Assembly: GCA_027257055.1 (NCBI GenBank) | Contig: JAPVLO010000074.1 | Location: 310,001 to 374,000 of the forward strand | Reading direction: 5' to 3' | Length of the DNA: 64,000 bases | From: Cephalopachus bancanus | Taxonomy: Eukaryota > Chordata > Mammalia > Primates > Tarsiidae | Shown here: one piece after another, positions 44,901 through 57,840 of the stretch | Layout: each line of letters starts with the position of its first letter | Numbering within the stretch: the first letter of the stretch is position 1 | Translations under genes and position numbers: made by a program | Notes under the pieces: model-generated | What the model saw: only the letters and a program-made list of their open reading frames with translations | Told to the model about the DNA's origin: nothing | Databases searched by the model: none

Positions 44901-46105
44901 ACAAGTTTGTGTAATACCAAAAATTATAGACTTTTTGAAATGGTGCCATCTATGAAAGAAGAACAGGACAATATTTATGTCAGAATCTGAATGTGTGAAC
45001 ATAGGATGTTAAATTTAATAATATTAAAAAAACACTGACATGATTTTCTAAATGTGAGTTATGCAGATGGTGACTTTTTACAGTAAGAAAGCAGATACCC
45101 ATATGGCCATCTCAAATCATGAAATCTGCTTCTCATTGAGTATTTTCTCTCAATAATTGTCATAATCATTTTTCAATTTTCACATATTGGAAACTTGACA
45201 GTCAATTTTGACAGCTGTCTTTCACCCATCTCCCTCATCCAGTCTCTCATCATTTCTACAAACTCTTCTTTTGAATAATTTATTTATTTTAAAAATTCCT
45301 TTATTTAATGTTCTTACTCTAATTTTTCATCATGACCACTAAACTGGGGAGAAATGCTCTCATTTTTGTTTAAGATGAGTTAAGTTAAATCTCTTTCCCA
45401 TATTGCACCAGACTTAAATTAAAAAGAAAAAAAGAGAAGTCTCTCTTGCCTGCGTAATTTGTCTGGTACAATTTTTCTTTGAGAACATCTGGTACAGATA
45501 AAGAGTGAAAGGACTGGACAACTACATGATAATTTGCTCACGGCATTAAATAGAGTATTATGGTTATAAGTTTTAAGTAGAATCAACTAGTGGCATTGTG
45601 AGCTTTTCTCCTATTACATACTACTGAAAGAGTACCAGGTGCTATGTAGGTGAAGAATTTAATTTAACCAGGTTTGGGTATTTTTGTTTCTTCTCTCCTC
45701 TTTCCAACAAGCTAATATGTAGAAATAAGAGAGATGAAAAATTTAGCATTGAGAAAAAAATTACCAAATGCAAATGCAAATGGTCAGGGGAAAGATAGCA
45801 CACTCTATCTTAATGGATTTGAAAGAATCAGGGTGCCAGACAGATGTGACCGAAGTATAGGAGCTAGTGATGAGAGAATGTTATTACAAAGCAGGTGCAT
45901 ACTGTGGTTATGTCCAAACCCAGAACACTTACTATGGAAGTAATTAGCTGTTTTAGGACAGGGGAAAAGGAAAGACTATTAGAGGAGAGCAATTAAAGGA
46001 AAAAACATACGAGATTGCATAAAGACACATCTATGAGTATACTAAGAGAAGAGTTAAGAAGAGAGTAGCATGGAAGATGGTGAAGAAAGTGATAATAATC
46101 CATGT
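41959..46105. other. Long unique AT-rich segment, no gene seen
   Basis: About 4.1 kb without named repeats or coding potential. It contains a perfect 20-bp palindrome at 42419-42438 (see findings). Reading frames of 60-74 codons have no similarity I recognise. Confidence 0.5.
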
Positions 46106-46117
46106 GACAAATATTTT

Positions 46118-47681
46118 TTTTAAATTGTACTTTAAAGGTGCAGGGTACAAATCAGATATAGGTATACAAGTGGTCAGGTAAAATTTGAGTCTCCCTTTGG
46201 TCCCCACTTCACCTGGTTTGAGATCAGGTATCTTTATTGATGTTATGTCCCCCACCTCCCTTCTCTGGCAGTGTCCTGCTACTTCAAATCCTTTTCTTAC
46301 AGTATTATGGTAAATGTTCAGGGACCACTTATGAGTGAGAGCATGTGGTACTCGGTTCTTTCTTTCTGTGATAGATCACTGAGTTTGATTGACTCTAAAT
46401 TCACTGAAGTTGCTGCAAAGTCCACAATTTTGTTCTTCTTTATGGCTGCATAATATTCCATTATGTATATGTACCATATTTTTTTATCCAGTCCAGTTTC
46501 TATTGGCAGCACACTTGATTCCATGTTTTTACTATCATGAATAATGCTGCAATAAACATGAGTGTGCAGGCATCTTTTGTGTGATCTAGTTCTTTTAGGA
46601 ATCGCCACACTTTTCACAGAGGTTGAACTAGTTGCATTTCCACCAACAGGGTAGAAGCACTCCCTTTTCTCTGCATCCTCGACAGCATCTGTTGTTTTTG
46701 TTTTAGTAATAATGTCCATTCTTACCACAGTTATGTGGTATCTCAATGAGTTTTTGATTTGCATTTCTGTGATGATTAGTGAGGCTGAGCATTTTTCATG
46801 TATCTGTTGGCAGCTCATATGTCTTCTTTTGAGAAGTATCTATTAATGTCTTTTGCCCACTTTTTAATGGGGCTATGTGCCTTTTCCCTTTCAGCACATT
46901 TGAGTTCCTTGTAGTCTCTGGATATTAGGCTTCTGTTAGATATGCAGTTGGCAAATATTTTTTTCCCATTCTGTGGGCTGTCTTCCCAGTCTCTTCATGG
47001 TTTTTGCTTTGCAAAACTTTTCGGTTTGATGAAGTCCCACTTGTCAATCTTATCGCTCAGGGCATGAGCTTTTGGGGTTTTGATGAGGAACTGGTTGCCT
47101 ATTCCAATTTCCATAAGGGTGTTTCCTGAATTTTCTAAGATTCTTAAATATTTGAAGTTTTATGTTTAGGTCTTCAATTCATTTGGAGTTGATTTTTGTG
47201 TATAGTGATAGGTAGGGGGCTCTGCTTCAATGCATATGGTCAGCCAGTTTTCCCAGTACCTTTTACTGAATAGGTTCTCCTCTGCCCAGGGGTTGTTATT
47301 GTAGGCTTTGTCTAAGACAAGTTGGTTGAGAAATTAAGGTTTTGCTTCCAGAATCTCTATCGTGTTCCATAGGTCTATATACCTGTTCGTGTAACAATAC
47401 AAGATGGTTTTTATTATTGTAGCCTTTTAATAAAGATTAAAGTCTGGAAGTGTGATACCTTCCACTTTGTTTCTTTTGCTAAGGATTGTTTTGGCTATTT
47501 GTGGTCATTTATGTTTCCATATGAATTTCTGTATTGTCATTTCCACGTCTGAGAAGAATGATGCTTGTAATTTAATGGGTATAGTGTTGAAGCTGTAGAT
47601 TACCTTTTGTAGGATGGACATCTTAACGATGTTGATTATTTCAGTACATGAGCACGAAATATTTTTCCATTTGTTTATGTC
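46118..47681 (-). mobile_element. 5'-truncated L1, ORF2 3' half and 3'UTR, antisense
   Basis: From 47681 downward on the minus strand: RT-C-terminal region, ORF2 end, 3'UTR, A-rich tail at about 46108-46125. A 166-codon open frame at 46318-46818 is the ORF2 C-terminus ('EKCSASLIITEMQIKNSLRY', '..MEYYAAIKKNKIVDFAAT..'), readable as a remnant only, since the whole 5' half and start are missing. Possible target duplication gacaaatattt (46106-46116) and gacaaaatcttt (47682-47693). Just beyond it, a 20-bp unit 'aaatctttaagaaatgaagg' is repeated almost twice (47687-47723). Confidence 0.9.
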
Positions 47682-47723
47682 GACAAAATCTTTAAGAAAT
47701 GAAGGAAATCTTTAAGAAATGAT

Positions 47724-49650
47724 TAACAGTAGCTTACACAGCCCAATAACCTGATTTTCAAAGCTTGATGGCTTTAGAGAGGAGGTGTGACAGTGGATGG
47801 AAGTGAGAAATGATCTGAAAGGCACAAATGAGGACAAGATGACCTATTCTACCTCTAGCCAATAAGCAAGACATGAAAACAAAATGTAATCGCCACTAAA
47901 TTTCCAAACAAACTCTTTTTTCCTTGTCATTAAACAAACAAACAAAAAAGCAAAAAGAAAGAAATAAACTTCCAAACCATCTTCCCGTTACCCATAGAGT
48001 CATTTCAAAATTGTAGCATAAGTTAGTTAATAAGTTGCATGGTTTTTTGTGACTAAAGTTCACAGGACATTTGCAGCCTTCTCTTGCCTGTGCGTAAGGT
48101 TGATCTTGCTGGAGGGCACCTTCCATGCTTCTTTTCTGGAAAAGTACTGAGACCCTTCAAACAAACTTCAACCTGACATTCATAGCATTGGTTCTAAGAC
48201 ATTTACCTGAAACACTTCTAATCAATTTGTCAATCATGATAAAAAAAGAATTTACTTTTTTTCTTCAATAAATGAGGTCAGTAAAATAGGAACATTTTTT
48301 CTTATGATTTTATCCCAAAATCTGCTTGTGAATTTTGTGATTCAGATTTGACAGATGAGGCTTATTCTGTTCAGTGCTCTCTAGTAAATCATCATTAAGT
48401 TTCTCTTGGTATTTCTCTGTAAAGTGTTCTGGTCATCTAACACAATCTTTGTTTTAAAACTTAATTTAATTTCATCTTACGTAACTAGCTATAGCCCTCA
48501 GGCGCACAACCTTTTAGGTAATCAATTAACTTAACTAGCCTACTTTCTGATTGAATATATTGTCTTCCATGAATCCCAAAGAAGCATGATAATTCTTTCC
48601 ATTAACCATACAAAACTTGTGTTATAGTCAAGCTTTTGCCTGGGCTGCCAACAACACACTAGGGACAGAATTTGTTGTTAGCTTGCCGTATTCGTAATAC
48701 TCTTTGTCTGTCCACACAGGCAATTCTTAGGGTCATATCCAAGTTTCTTTAGTAAGATTTGTCTCTTTTCACCACTTCAACCTGAAAATAGGTAGGGAGC
48801 TATCCTGATATTAATTCATCATCATTATTTTTTTCATCTCCTGTATTTTCTTGTCAAAAAGTAGTTAGGATTCGTGGGTTGAAAGACAATCTTTTCTATA
48901 GTGCCAGTTTGTGGTTACAATAAACATTCAATTATCAAATCAGACACACACTGATTTGACTCAATAGACTGTACTCAGTAACCCATTTTATTAATGGTTT
49001 AAGACATGCAGGTAAGTATATGGCACAAACTATTCTTTCTTTAGAGAGTGGTCTGAGACTATCAAATGTAGCTCTCACCATCTTGTTTCCCATATTAGTA
49101 ATAAACATGTGAGATTTATTCTAAGCAATGCGTGAAGATGTATGACTAACATAGAGTAAACAGCTTTAGTTATAGAAATGTCCATCTTATATGTCATTAA
49201 TACATTTTACCAACATTCCTTAACTCAGTACTTTTTCTTCAATAAATGTTTGCGAAAATCCATGCATAATGCTAAAAGCAACTCTTTGATAAGGACTTTC
49301 CATTTCCAATCTTATGAGAAATAGCATATGTATGTTTACTAACAGGCCAGGTTACAAGAATGTAAACTAGATGATTTGATGCGGTCACTACTTTTGCTGA
49401 TGTCCTATTGAAGAGAAAGAATGGAAAGCAGACTTTGCTATGAAAACTGTCCTTCACAAAAAGGAACAAAAATAGTTATTAATGATTATCTAGCATGTAA
49501 AGAAATAAATATTCTATTCACTCAAGTAAGTTTTGTTTGTTTTTTTTAATTTTCCTGTGATTGAAACTCTCTTATATTAGAAGTGATATGATTTTGAAAC
49601 ACTGTAACATCCAACCAATATATGCTCCCTGGGTAAGAAATATTTCTGAC
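47724..49650. other. Unique DNA, no gene seen
   Basis: No repeat or coding region recognised apart from a small A-rich (AAAC)-like run near 47934-47965. Confidence 0.5.
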
Positions 49651-49747
49651 CTATTTTTTTTTCTTCTTCTTCTCTCTTTCCTTCCCCTTCCCCTCCCCCT
49701 TCCCCTCCTTCCCCAACTCCCCCCCCCGCCCGCCCTTCCTTTTTTTA
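49651..49747. repeat. Polypyrimidine tract
   Basis: Nearly 100 bp of C and T on the + strand, with partly mirror-symmetric 'ccccttcccctcccccttcc' inside and a run of C interrupted by G near its 3' end. It adjoins the T-rich tail of the following Alu. Confidence 0.85.
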
Positions 49748-50022
49748 AGTTAGTGTCTCACTCAGTCACTCAGGCACAATGTGGCTCACCACAATCCTGG
49801 CATCCTTAGTCTAAGCCAACCCTCTTAACTCAGCCTCCTGAGTAGCTGGGACTACAGGTGTGTGCCTCCACACCTGATTAATTGTTTTTATTTTTTGTAG
49901 AGACAAGGATTCACTATGTTTCCTAATCTGGATTTGAACTTCTGGGCTCAAGCAATCCTCCCGTGTAGGCCTCTCAAAGTGCTAGGATTACAGGTATGGG
50001 TCACTGCACCTGGTCAATTTTT
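49748..50022 (-). mobile_element. AluJ-like dimer, antisense, old
   Basis: 'tagtgtctcactcagtcactc', 'ctcctgagtagctgggactacagg', linker 'attgtttttattttttgtagag', 'gggctcaagcaatcctcccg', 'caaagtgctaggattacaggtatgggtcactgcacctggtc' give a complete antisense dimer with ordinary primate AluJ features. It lacks the right-arm palindrome of the young copies. It supports a primate source and shows that the palindrome arose later than AluJ. Confidence 0.9.
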
Positions 50023-51424
50023 TCTTTATTTTAACATTTAATGATAGTTTAGAGCTAAATGGGTGCCAATTGAGGGAAATATTTTTCACAAGAAACAATT
50101 TTATTTATTTATACACAACACTATATGCGGACACGGAGACATATAAACATATACACACACATATTACCATCTTGCCTTACAAATAAGTGTTTAATAGTTT
50201 CTAAGCTTGATCCATAAATGACTTCATTTTTTTTTATTTACCTCTTACATCATCATCAGTGCATGGGCTTGAAAATTTATTCTTCTTATATCTTTATGGC
50301 TCTAATGGCATGCAATCATAATTCAGCTCTATGTCATCCTTAGTTCATGCTGGTTAATCAGCTGAGTCAGTGCCCAGCTGGGTTCTCTTGCATACTTTAA
50401 TTTCACAAAATCATTCATCTCATTCCCAACTGAGTGAAAACATTTCCAAAGGTGGTGAAACCCAATACATTTTTATTTCTAAGATCGACATGTACATGTT
50501 ATTTTCAGGGCATCCAGTGTGAGAACATTTATCATATAGAGCTGATATTTTTGTCACTTAGCTTTAATACTCCTTAGTTATCTCTGGGTTATATTATTCT
50601 ACAGCCTTGGTCATTGAAAAAATATGTATCGATTGTCTCTCATTTTTTATTTAGTTTACATATTACATAGATGCCCAAAGATCTTGTATTGATGCTAAAA
50701 GAAATAAAATAAGAACTTTTAGCCATTTGTAATACAAATACATAAAATTGAATATTCTCATATGTATACAAAATGTGACCCAAGAGTATATACTTGGTAA
50801 CATAAAAATACACACACATATGCTTACATTTTACACACACACACACACATACCTACAAATATACACACACACATATTTATATATGTATTAAATTTTAGAA
50901 ACTAAACTGATAAAAATTTAATGATATTTCTAGATCTAGCCTTTATAGATTTTTTCTTTATACTTTTTAAAATTTTTCAAATGATTGATAATATGTTCAT
51001 GTTATATTTATAGAATAAATTATATCTATGTGGAGTGCTTAAATATCAAATAGTATTTCTATTTGATAGAAAGAATATATTTATGGCATCTCATGACTAG
51101 ATTTCTGAATCCAGTGATTGAAATATGAATAATAAATTTGAATTATATGTACACTTTTGTAATTCCACTGTTTACCACAGACATTTCTTTATAAGATTAT
51201 AGGTTTGTAACAAGTAAATACATTTTAAAATTTTATTCTAAGTGAAAAAAAAGGAATTTGCTGAACTGTGAAAAACTTAATATAAAATAAATATCTATAC
51301 TGATATTTAGAATGCATATTTAAAAATAATATATTTTAGTAATCAATTCAGTGTGTCTAAATATTTATTGAATGGCTAAAACCAACAATGAATTTTACAG
51401 AGTAATTTAGTAGTTACAACTACC
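50023..51424. other. Unique AT-rich DNA with CA runs
   Basis: Short (CA)n runs near 50151-50162 and 50831-50870. Nothing else recognised. Confidence 0.5.
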
Positions 51425-51535
51425 TGACAAGGAGGCACTATAACCTACAATTTACAGAAAATTTGAGGCTAAGACAACTTAAGTAACATGCCAAAATTAA
51501 AGAATTAAGATTGGAACATAAGTGTTTGTGTTAGC
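51425..51535 (-). repeat. MIR fragment, antisense
   Basis: 'acaatttacagaaaatttgaggctaag', 'aacttaagtaacatgcc', 'aaagaattaagattggaac' parallels the antisense MIR order 'attttacagatgaggaaactgaggc..gttaagtaacttgcccaagg..gagccgggatt'. Confidence 0.65.
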
Positions 51536-51710
51536 CTGTTTGTTATAAATTTCAATGCCCATTATTTTGTGTCTCAAATTATTAACTTTTCTTTTCTGCA
51601 TGTCCAGATGATACTTTTTCATTTCACTTTCCTTTGTAGAGATAGTATAAGAACATTTCATTGTGTACAGTTATGATTTACAACCAGATGAGGAAAATTG
51701 ACACTACATA

Positions 51711-51934
51711 GCAGGGGTTGACAAACTGTGACCATCAGGCAAAACCAGTGCCACCCAACCACAACTGCCGCTTGTAGTTAGAGTGTCATTGCAATATGTA
51801 AACTCATTTGCTGATTATGTATATTTGTCTTCATGATGCAATTGCAGATTAGTTATGACATAAACCATATTGTCTCTAAAACCTAAGAGATTTACTATCT
51901 GGGCTTTTGCAGAAAACGTCTGCCAAACCCTTTT
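51711..51934 (+). mobile_element. Short non-autonomous hAT-type element
   Basis: Starts CAGGGGTTGACAAACTGTG and ends with the inverted relative 'cgtctgccaaaccctttt'. The subterminal 'aagagatttactatctggg' is also family-like. About 220 bp without coding capacity, so a miniature (MITE-like) relative of the element at 39695-41958. Target duplication not recognisable. Confidence 0.7.
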
Positions 51935-51949
51935 ATTTAAGGTCATTTA

Positions 51950-52145
51950 TTTTGGAATCAGACAACTTAAGATTAGACCAAAGATATGACTCTTTATAGT
52001 TTTATAACCATAAACAAATAACGATAATGTTTGTTTCATTTTTATGTAGTATAATTATAATAATACTTCACTGAGCTATTTTGAGAATGATATGAGATGA
52101 AGACTGTGAAGATATGAAAAAATGTCTAATAATATTTATTATTGC
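51950..52145 (+). repeat. MIR, sense
   Basis: 'ttggaatcagacaacttaagattagacc', 'tttataaccataaacaaataac', 'tataataatacttcactgagc' and 'ttgagaatgatatgagatgaag' follow the MIR order from the 'ggaatcagacagacctggg' start to the 'gaggattaaatgagataat' region. Confidence 0.65.
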
Positions 52146-54348
52146 AATTCACAAAAATTGTCTATATACTTTCTATTTTACTTGCTTGAGATTATTATAA
52201 GTAAAGTATGTAAATTATGCTTTCATAGGGAATATATTTTTTTCTTCAATATTTTTATTATGTATTTCAGCAGGGTCCTCGGAGTGATCTCCCTTAGCCA
52301 GAAACCATTTTCTATGTTTACATTGGTCCAGTGAATCCAGAATCTTGATTTATTGAATATAAATAGTATCAAAAAATGTTCAGGGTGTAAATGTGATCAT
52401 ATGTCTTTAACTTTTCTAAGTAATTTCGTCAATGTCCACATTTCTTATATGTAGGAATTCCAGTACCACACTCCTGAGGTTATGTTACTAAGAATTGTTC
52501 ACAAATTTTAAGGAGTGTTAAAGTGGATTTATTTTTGTTTCCATAATGGATGTATCTGGTCAGCTCTGATAATTTTTAGTCCTATTTACACCATGAAGCA
52601 GTCACTAAGTTGTCTTCTGGGTAAAGAGGGTGTGGCAATAATAGCAAAAGACACCCAAATGTAACCTGTGTGAATAACTTCCAATGGGGCAGTATATAAT
52701 TCTAATCATTTTTAAAAATGTATAAATTATAAGAAATTGTGACTTCTAGTCATGAGTTTAGGCATGGCTAATCCTCTTTCAGCTGCTTTTCTTAGCAGAA
52801 AATTTTCATTTTACTACATTTTTAACTTGATAACTATGTTATGTTTACCATATAAACAGGGAATTCAAGCTTCGTGTCCCCAAAATACACTGCTCTATTA
52901 AAAATTCAGAGAAAATATTCATTTTTAGCTTTATTTGGTCTGAATAAGCAACTTATCCACAGATACAAATATAGCAAATAATTTGGAGACATCTATTTAA
53001 AATTTAAAATAAGTTAGTAATATAACTAGAAATAACATTTTTTGTTTGTTTGTTTTCAAGCTACCTAGTAGCTCTTGTCTAAGATGTGATTTTTCTAAGT
53101 GTGTGTTGAGGAGTAGCTTTGGTAGTTCAATGCAATATTCACTAGACATATGCTCTTTCTCTGGCTTTATATTGATTTTTTTCATCCTTTGTGCATAGTT
53201 TCCTTCTGGTTCTATCTAACTCATTTATTTTATTAGTTATTCGAGAAACAAATAATTTGGAGGAATATTGCATTGCTGTGTATGGGTTCTCTAATGCAGG
53301 ATAACTTTCCACATTCCCTAGAATTTACTAAAAGAAGACAATTATGTTTATTTATCATGAATGACTCCTCCTAAAACATCATCATCATACTGGCATATAA
53401 ATCTATATGAGGATAAATAACTTGTATGTGCATGTCTTCAGTTTCCCAGAATATTTCTCTATTATAGTAGAACTGTCTTTTTTATGAATAATGAACTAAC
53501 ACCCGAGGTCTTCTCTTGGGCTGCACAATTGTAAATAACAGTTATTTTGCTTTATTTTTGCTTTACATGCAAAATCATGATCAACAAAAGATAAATGTGG
53601 CTAATTCTTCTTATTTCTATAGTAAAAGTTTAAAAAAATTCATGTCTCATTATATGTTAAAAAACATAATTAATGAACATAACTCAGAGATAAATACTTG
53701 AAATTATTCCAAAGTCTAAGACTTGGTAGTACTCTATAATACTAATGTCTATATTGTTAATATTAGTCTTGTCACATATGCAAATAATTTAAGGTAATAG
53801 TATTTCTTTTTAAAGTCTCATATCCTATGATTTTGAGGTTGTTTCAACCTGTTATGAAGGATATACAGAAGCTCTACTTTTTCTAATAAAATACATAATA
53901 GCATATGAAAATTAAGAGTAATTAGAATATGGCAAATATATTTTTAATATATCTTTTAATGAAAGATATCTAGGATGTTATTTTGGTCCTCAGAGTATTC
54001 TTTAGAAAAGAGAAGTCAAAACCCAAACATTTAAAGGCAATCTCAATGAAAAAAGTCTTTAAAAGTCTTTGAATTGAAGGTACAAATCATTCAAGAGAGG
54101 AAAAAAATGAAAGAAACCACAAACATGACTTGAATATTAATATAATTATCACTTAGATATACAGATTGTTTTCTTATTACATTCTGCCATAAAATTAATA
54201 CTCTTTCGTCAGAGAATAAAATGGTATAAAATCAATTCTTAAACTATTAGTACATAAACTTCAGGATACTAGGCACAATGGCTTGAAAAAATACCTACTG
54301 AAAATGGAAGAGTTAAACCAAGACATGTTTATTGGCTGGTAGAACTTT
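52146..54348. other. Unique DNA, no gene seen
   Basis: AT-rich, no repeat or coding region recognised. Confidence 0.5.
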
Positions 54349-55118
54349 CCAGACATTCAAACAGCCAACAGACACCTGAAAAAAAGACTCAGCCTCACTA
54401 ATCATCAGAGAAATACAAATCAAAGCCACATTGAGATACCTTCTAACCCCAGTAAGAATGGCCATTAGCAAAACAAAAAACAACAGATAATGTTAAGGAT
54501 GTGGAGAAAAGGGAACACTTCTACACTGTTGGTGATAGTGCAAACTAGTTCAATGTCTATGGAAAACAGTGTAGCAATTTCTAAAAGAACTAGAAATTGA
54601 CCTTCCATACAACCCAGCAATCTTACTTCTGGATATATTCCCACAGGAACTCAAATCATTCTACAAAGGAGATACCTGTGCACACATGTTTATTGCGGCA
54701 CTATTCACAACAGCAAAAACATGGAACCAAATGTACTGCTCGTCCAAAGCAGACTGGATTTAAAAAAAAAAATGTTCCATATACATTATGGAATACTATG
54801 TAGCTATAATGAAGGACAAACTATGGACTTTGCAGCAACTTGGATGGAAATCATACTCAGTGATCTATCACAGAAACAAAGACCAGAGTACCACATGTTC
54901 TCAATTATAAGTGGACCCTGAACATCTAGCATAATACTACAAGAAAGGGATTGGCAGTAGCGGGTCAAGGTCGGGGGGAGGGACATAAAATATCAATAAG
55001 GGTGCCTGATTCTATTCAAGCAAAGTGAGATCTAATAGGAGGACCAAACTTCACCTGTATGCAAACCACTGACGTACCCAATCCTGACTTGTACCTCACA
55101 ACTTTAAAATTTTTAAAA
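54349..55118 (+). mobile_element. 5'-truncated L1, end of ORF2 and 3'UTR
   Basis: Begins in ORF2 at 'cattcaaacagccaacagac', continues 'cctcactaatcatcagag', 'ccacattgagataccttctaac', 'gtaccacatgttctcaattat' and ends 'caatcctgacttgtacctcac' plus an A/T-rich tail. Several 60-70 codon frames are ORF2 scraps. Confidence 0.9.
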
Positions 55119-55119
55119 A

Positions 55120-55625
55120 TGGAATTTATTAAAAATTATATATTTATTCTTGCATGTTAAAACTTCAGTCACCTTCAAGGTATTCTTCATTTGATGCAAT
55201 ACATCTATTAATACACTTTTTTTACTGCTCAAAACAGTTTTTGAACTCGTCAATTTTGATGCTTTTTAGTGCTTCTGCTGCTTTTTTTTCACCATTTCCA
55301 CATTGATAAAATGCTTCCCTTTGAGGACTTCTTTTATCCGTGGAAACAGCAACAAAAAGTTGCTTGGTGAGATTAGTTGAACAGGGAGGGTAGGGCATGG
55401 GGGTCAAGGTGTTTTTGGTCAAAAACTTTTGAACACTCAGAGCAGTGTGGACAGATGCATCCATAAATTGCCCATGATGAAATGGGTAAATGCTTTTAAA
55501 GAACCTCAAAAAAATTCACTGAAGTCTAAAGCAGCCTCTCAAAACAACGTTAGCTGGTAACTGATGCTGATGGATTCCTAGAACACTTATTTAGCGAGGG
55601 AAGCCTGTACTTTTGGGGGGCCCTC
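55120..55625 (-). pseudogene. Mariner-type transposase remnant
   Basis: Tc1/mariner transposases cut and paste DNA at TA sites using a DD34D triad. On the minus strand an open piece of 95 codons (55222-55509) reads 'FMDASVHTALSVQKFLTKNT', matching the mariner motif around the second catalytic Asp ('HDNAP.HTA'), then 'PYPPCSTNLTK' where the family has 'P.PPYSPDLAP'; the third catalytic Asp is therefore Asn. It continues '..AAEALKSIKIDEFKNCFEQ', then a stop and 'CI', 'EEYLEGD'-like sequence to about 55150, the normal C-terminus. Upstream coding (to 55625) is in broken frames. The N-terminal DNA-binding half is not seen. Inactive. Confidence 0.75.
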
Positions 55626-55834
55626 TCTTTGTACACACACATATATGTAGAGCGAGAATTGCATATATGTGTATAAGTACATATATATGTATTTATAGAG
55701 AGATAGCATATTTATATATGCCATACATATTGTTTTAAAATAACATATTGAAAAGTGGTACAACATTAATTTTACACAAACTTGCATCACTTAATTACAT
55801 TTCTTTTATCATTGACTTTGAAAGATTCCAGAAT

Positions 55835-57840
55835 AAAATCTCTATCCTGTTCCATTGGTCTATATGACTGTTTTTGTACCAATATCAGGCTGTTTTGATT
55901 ATGTAGCCTTATAGTAAAGTTTAAAATCTGGAAGTGTGATGTCTTCCACTTTGTTTCTCTTGCTGAGGATTGTTTTGGCTATTTGTAGTCATTTATGTTT
56001 CCATATGAATTTCTGTATTGCTGTTTCCAGGTCTGAGAAGAATAATGTTGGCAATTTAATGTGTATTGCATTGAATGTGTAGGTTGCTTGGTAGGGTGGA
56101 CATCTTAACAATGTAGATTCTTCCTATACAAGAGTATCATATGCTTTTCCATTTGCTTCTGTCTTCTTGGATTTCTTTGAGCAGTGTTTTGTAGTTTTTA
56201 TGTAAAGGTCTTTAACAACTCTGGTTAGGAAGAAGCCAAGGTATTTCTTTTTTTTTTTTTTTTTCGTGGTTATTGTGAACGGGATGGTGGTTTTTATTTT
56301 GTTCTATGCCTGTTTGTTCTCAAGCAAGTCATCTTCAACAAAGTCTCCAACAACCACCACTGAGGAGAGAACCTATTCAGTAAATGGTGCTGGGAAAATT
56401 TGCTGACCACATGCAGAAAGTTGAAACAGGACACCTACCTATAACCAAACACAAATATCAACTCCAAATGGCTCAAGACCTAAAGATCAAACCTCAGACT
56501 ATAAGAAAGAAACAAGGACACCTATAAATCGAAACACAATATGATCAAATCCCAGATATCCATGCTGTCAGAGAGAAGATAGAAAAAGTGGGACCTCATT
56601 AAACTGAAAAGCTTCTGCAAAGCAAAGAAACCATCAGGAGAGTGGGGAGACAGCACACAGAATGGGAAAAAATATTTGCCAATTGCATATCTGACAAAGG
56701 TCTAACATCCACGATCTACAAGGAACTCAAATATGCTGAAAAGAAAAAAAAAACCCATTAAAAAGTAGGCAGAAGACATGAACAGACACTTCTCAAAAGA
56801 AGATAGATAGGCAGCCAACAGACACATGAAAAAGTGTTCAGCCTCATTACTCATCAGAAAAGTGCTAATCAAAACCACGTTAAGATCCTACCTAACTCCA
56901 GTAAAAATGACCATCATTAATTAAAAAAAAACAAAAACAGATTCTGGTGAGGATGTAGAGAAAACGGAATGCTTCTACACTACTCACGGGAATGCAAACT
57001 AGTTCAATCTCTGTGGAAAACAGTGTGGCTTTTCTAAAAGAACTAGAAATCGACTTTCCATATGACCCTGCATTCCCCCTATTGGTAATATACCCATAGG
57101 AACACAAATCATTCTACAAAAAAGATACCTGCACACACATGTTTATTGCAGCACTATTCTCAACAGCAAAAGCATGGAACCAACAGTGCTGCCTATCAAA
57201 AATGGACTGGATAAAAAATTTTGGTACTTATATATGATGGCATGTCACACAGTCATATAGAAGGAAAAACATATGGACTTCACAGCAATTTGAGTCTATG
57301 ATATTCAGTGATCCATCACAGAAACAAAGAACTGAGTACCACATTTTTTCATGCATTAGCAGACCCTGAACATTTATCATAATACTATAAGAAAGGAATT
57401 AGCAGTAGCAGCATCCTGTGGGTGGGCGGAGGGCAATATCAATAAGGGTAGCCTATCTCAAACCAGGTGAAGTTGGGACCAATGGGAGGCCCAAACTTTA
57501 ACTATACAATGACTACTTGTATATCTAATCCTGAATAGTACCCAACATCTTTTTTTTTTTTTTTTTTGAGTTGGAGTCTCACTGTGTCGCCCAGACTGGA
57601 GTGCAAAGCCTCGCCTGCTGGGCTCCGGCGATCCCTCCGCCTCAGCCTTCCAAGTAGCCGGAATTACAGGCATGCGCTACCACGCCCGGCTGATTTTTTG
57701 ATTTATTGTAGAGATGAGGTCTCACTGCCCAGGCGGGTCTCAAACCCGCGGGCTCAGGCAATCCACTCACCTCAGCCTCCCAAAGGCGCGGGTTACAGGC
57801 TGAGCCACCGAGCCCGGCCACAATATCTTTTTTTAAAAAG
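55835..57840 (+). mobile_element. Twin-primed L1 (element C) with an Alu in its tail
   Basis: The inverted 5' part (55835-56325, minus strand) covers an RT-C-terminal stretch of ORF2. The direct part (56326-57550, + strand) runs from 'cttcaacaaagtctccaacaac' to the 3'UTR and 'aatcctgaatagtacccaacatct'. The last bases of the tail lie after the inserted Alu (57820-57840). A perfect 15-bp target duplication gaaagattccagaat flanks it (55820-55834 and 57841-57855). About 30 nt of L1 is missing at the inversion joint. Between about 56,500 and 56,580 the ORF2 sequence departs from the other copies. Confidence 0.9.
57551..57819 (-). mobile_element. Alu, antisense, inserted in L1 tail; right arm has a deletion
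   Basis: T run, 'gagttggagtctcactgtg', right arm, linker, and complete left arm to 'gagccaccgagcccggcc'. The right arm lacks about 22 nt that contain the palindrome ('gagtgcaaagcctcgcc' where others have 'gtggccgctcccggccaccgcag'), a deletion that removes the hairpin. The L1 tail motif 'caacatctttttt' / 'caatatctttttt' on either side serves as target duplication. Confidence 0.9.

Noticed and set aside
46318..46818. 166-codon open frame as a possible gene
   Set aside because: It is the C-terminal part of L1 ORF2 in a 5'-truncated antisense copy.
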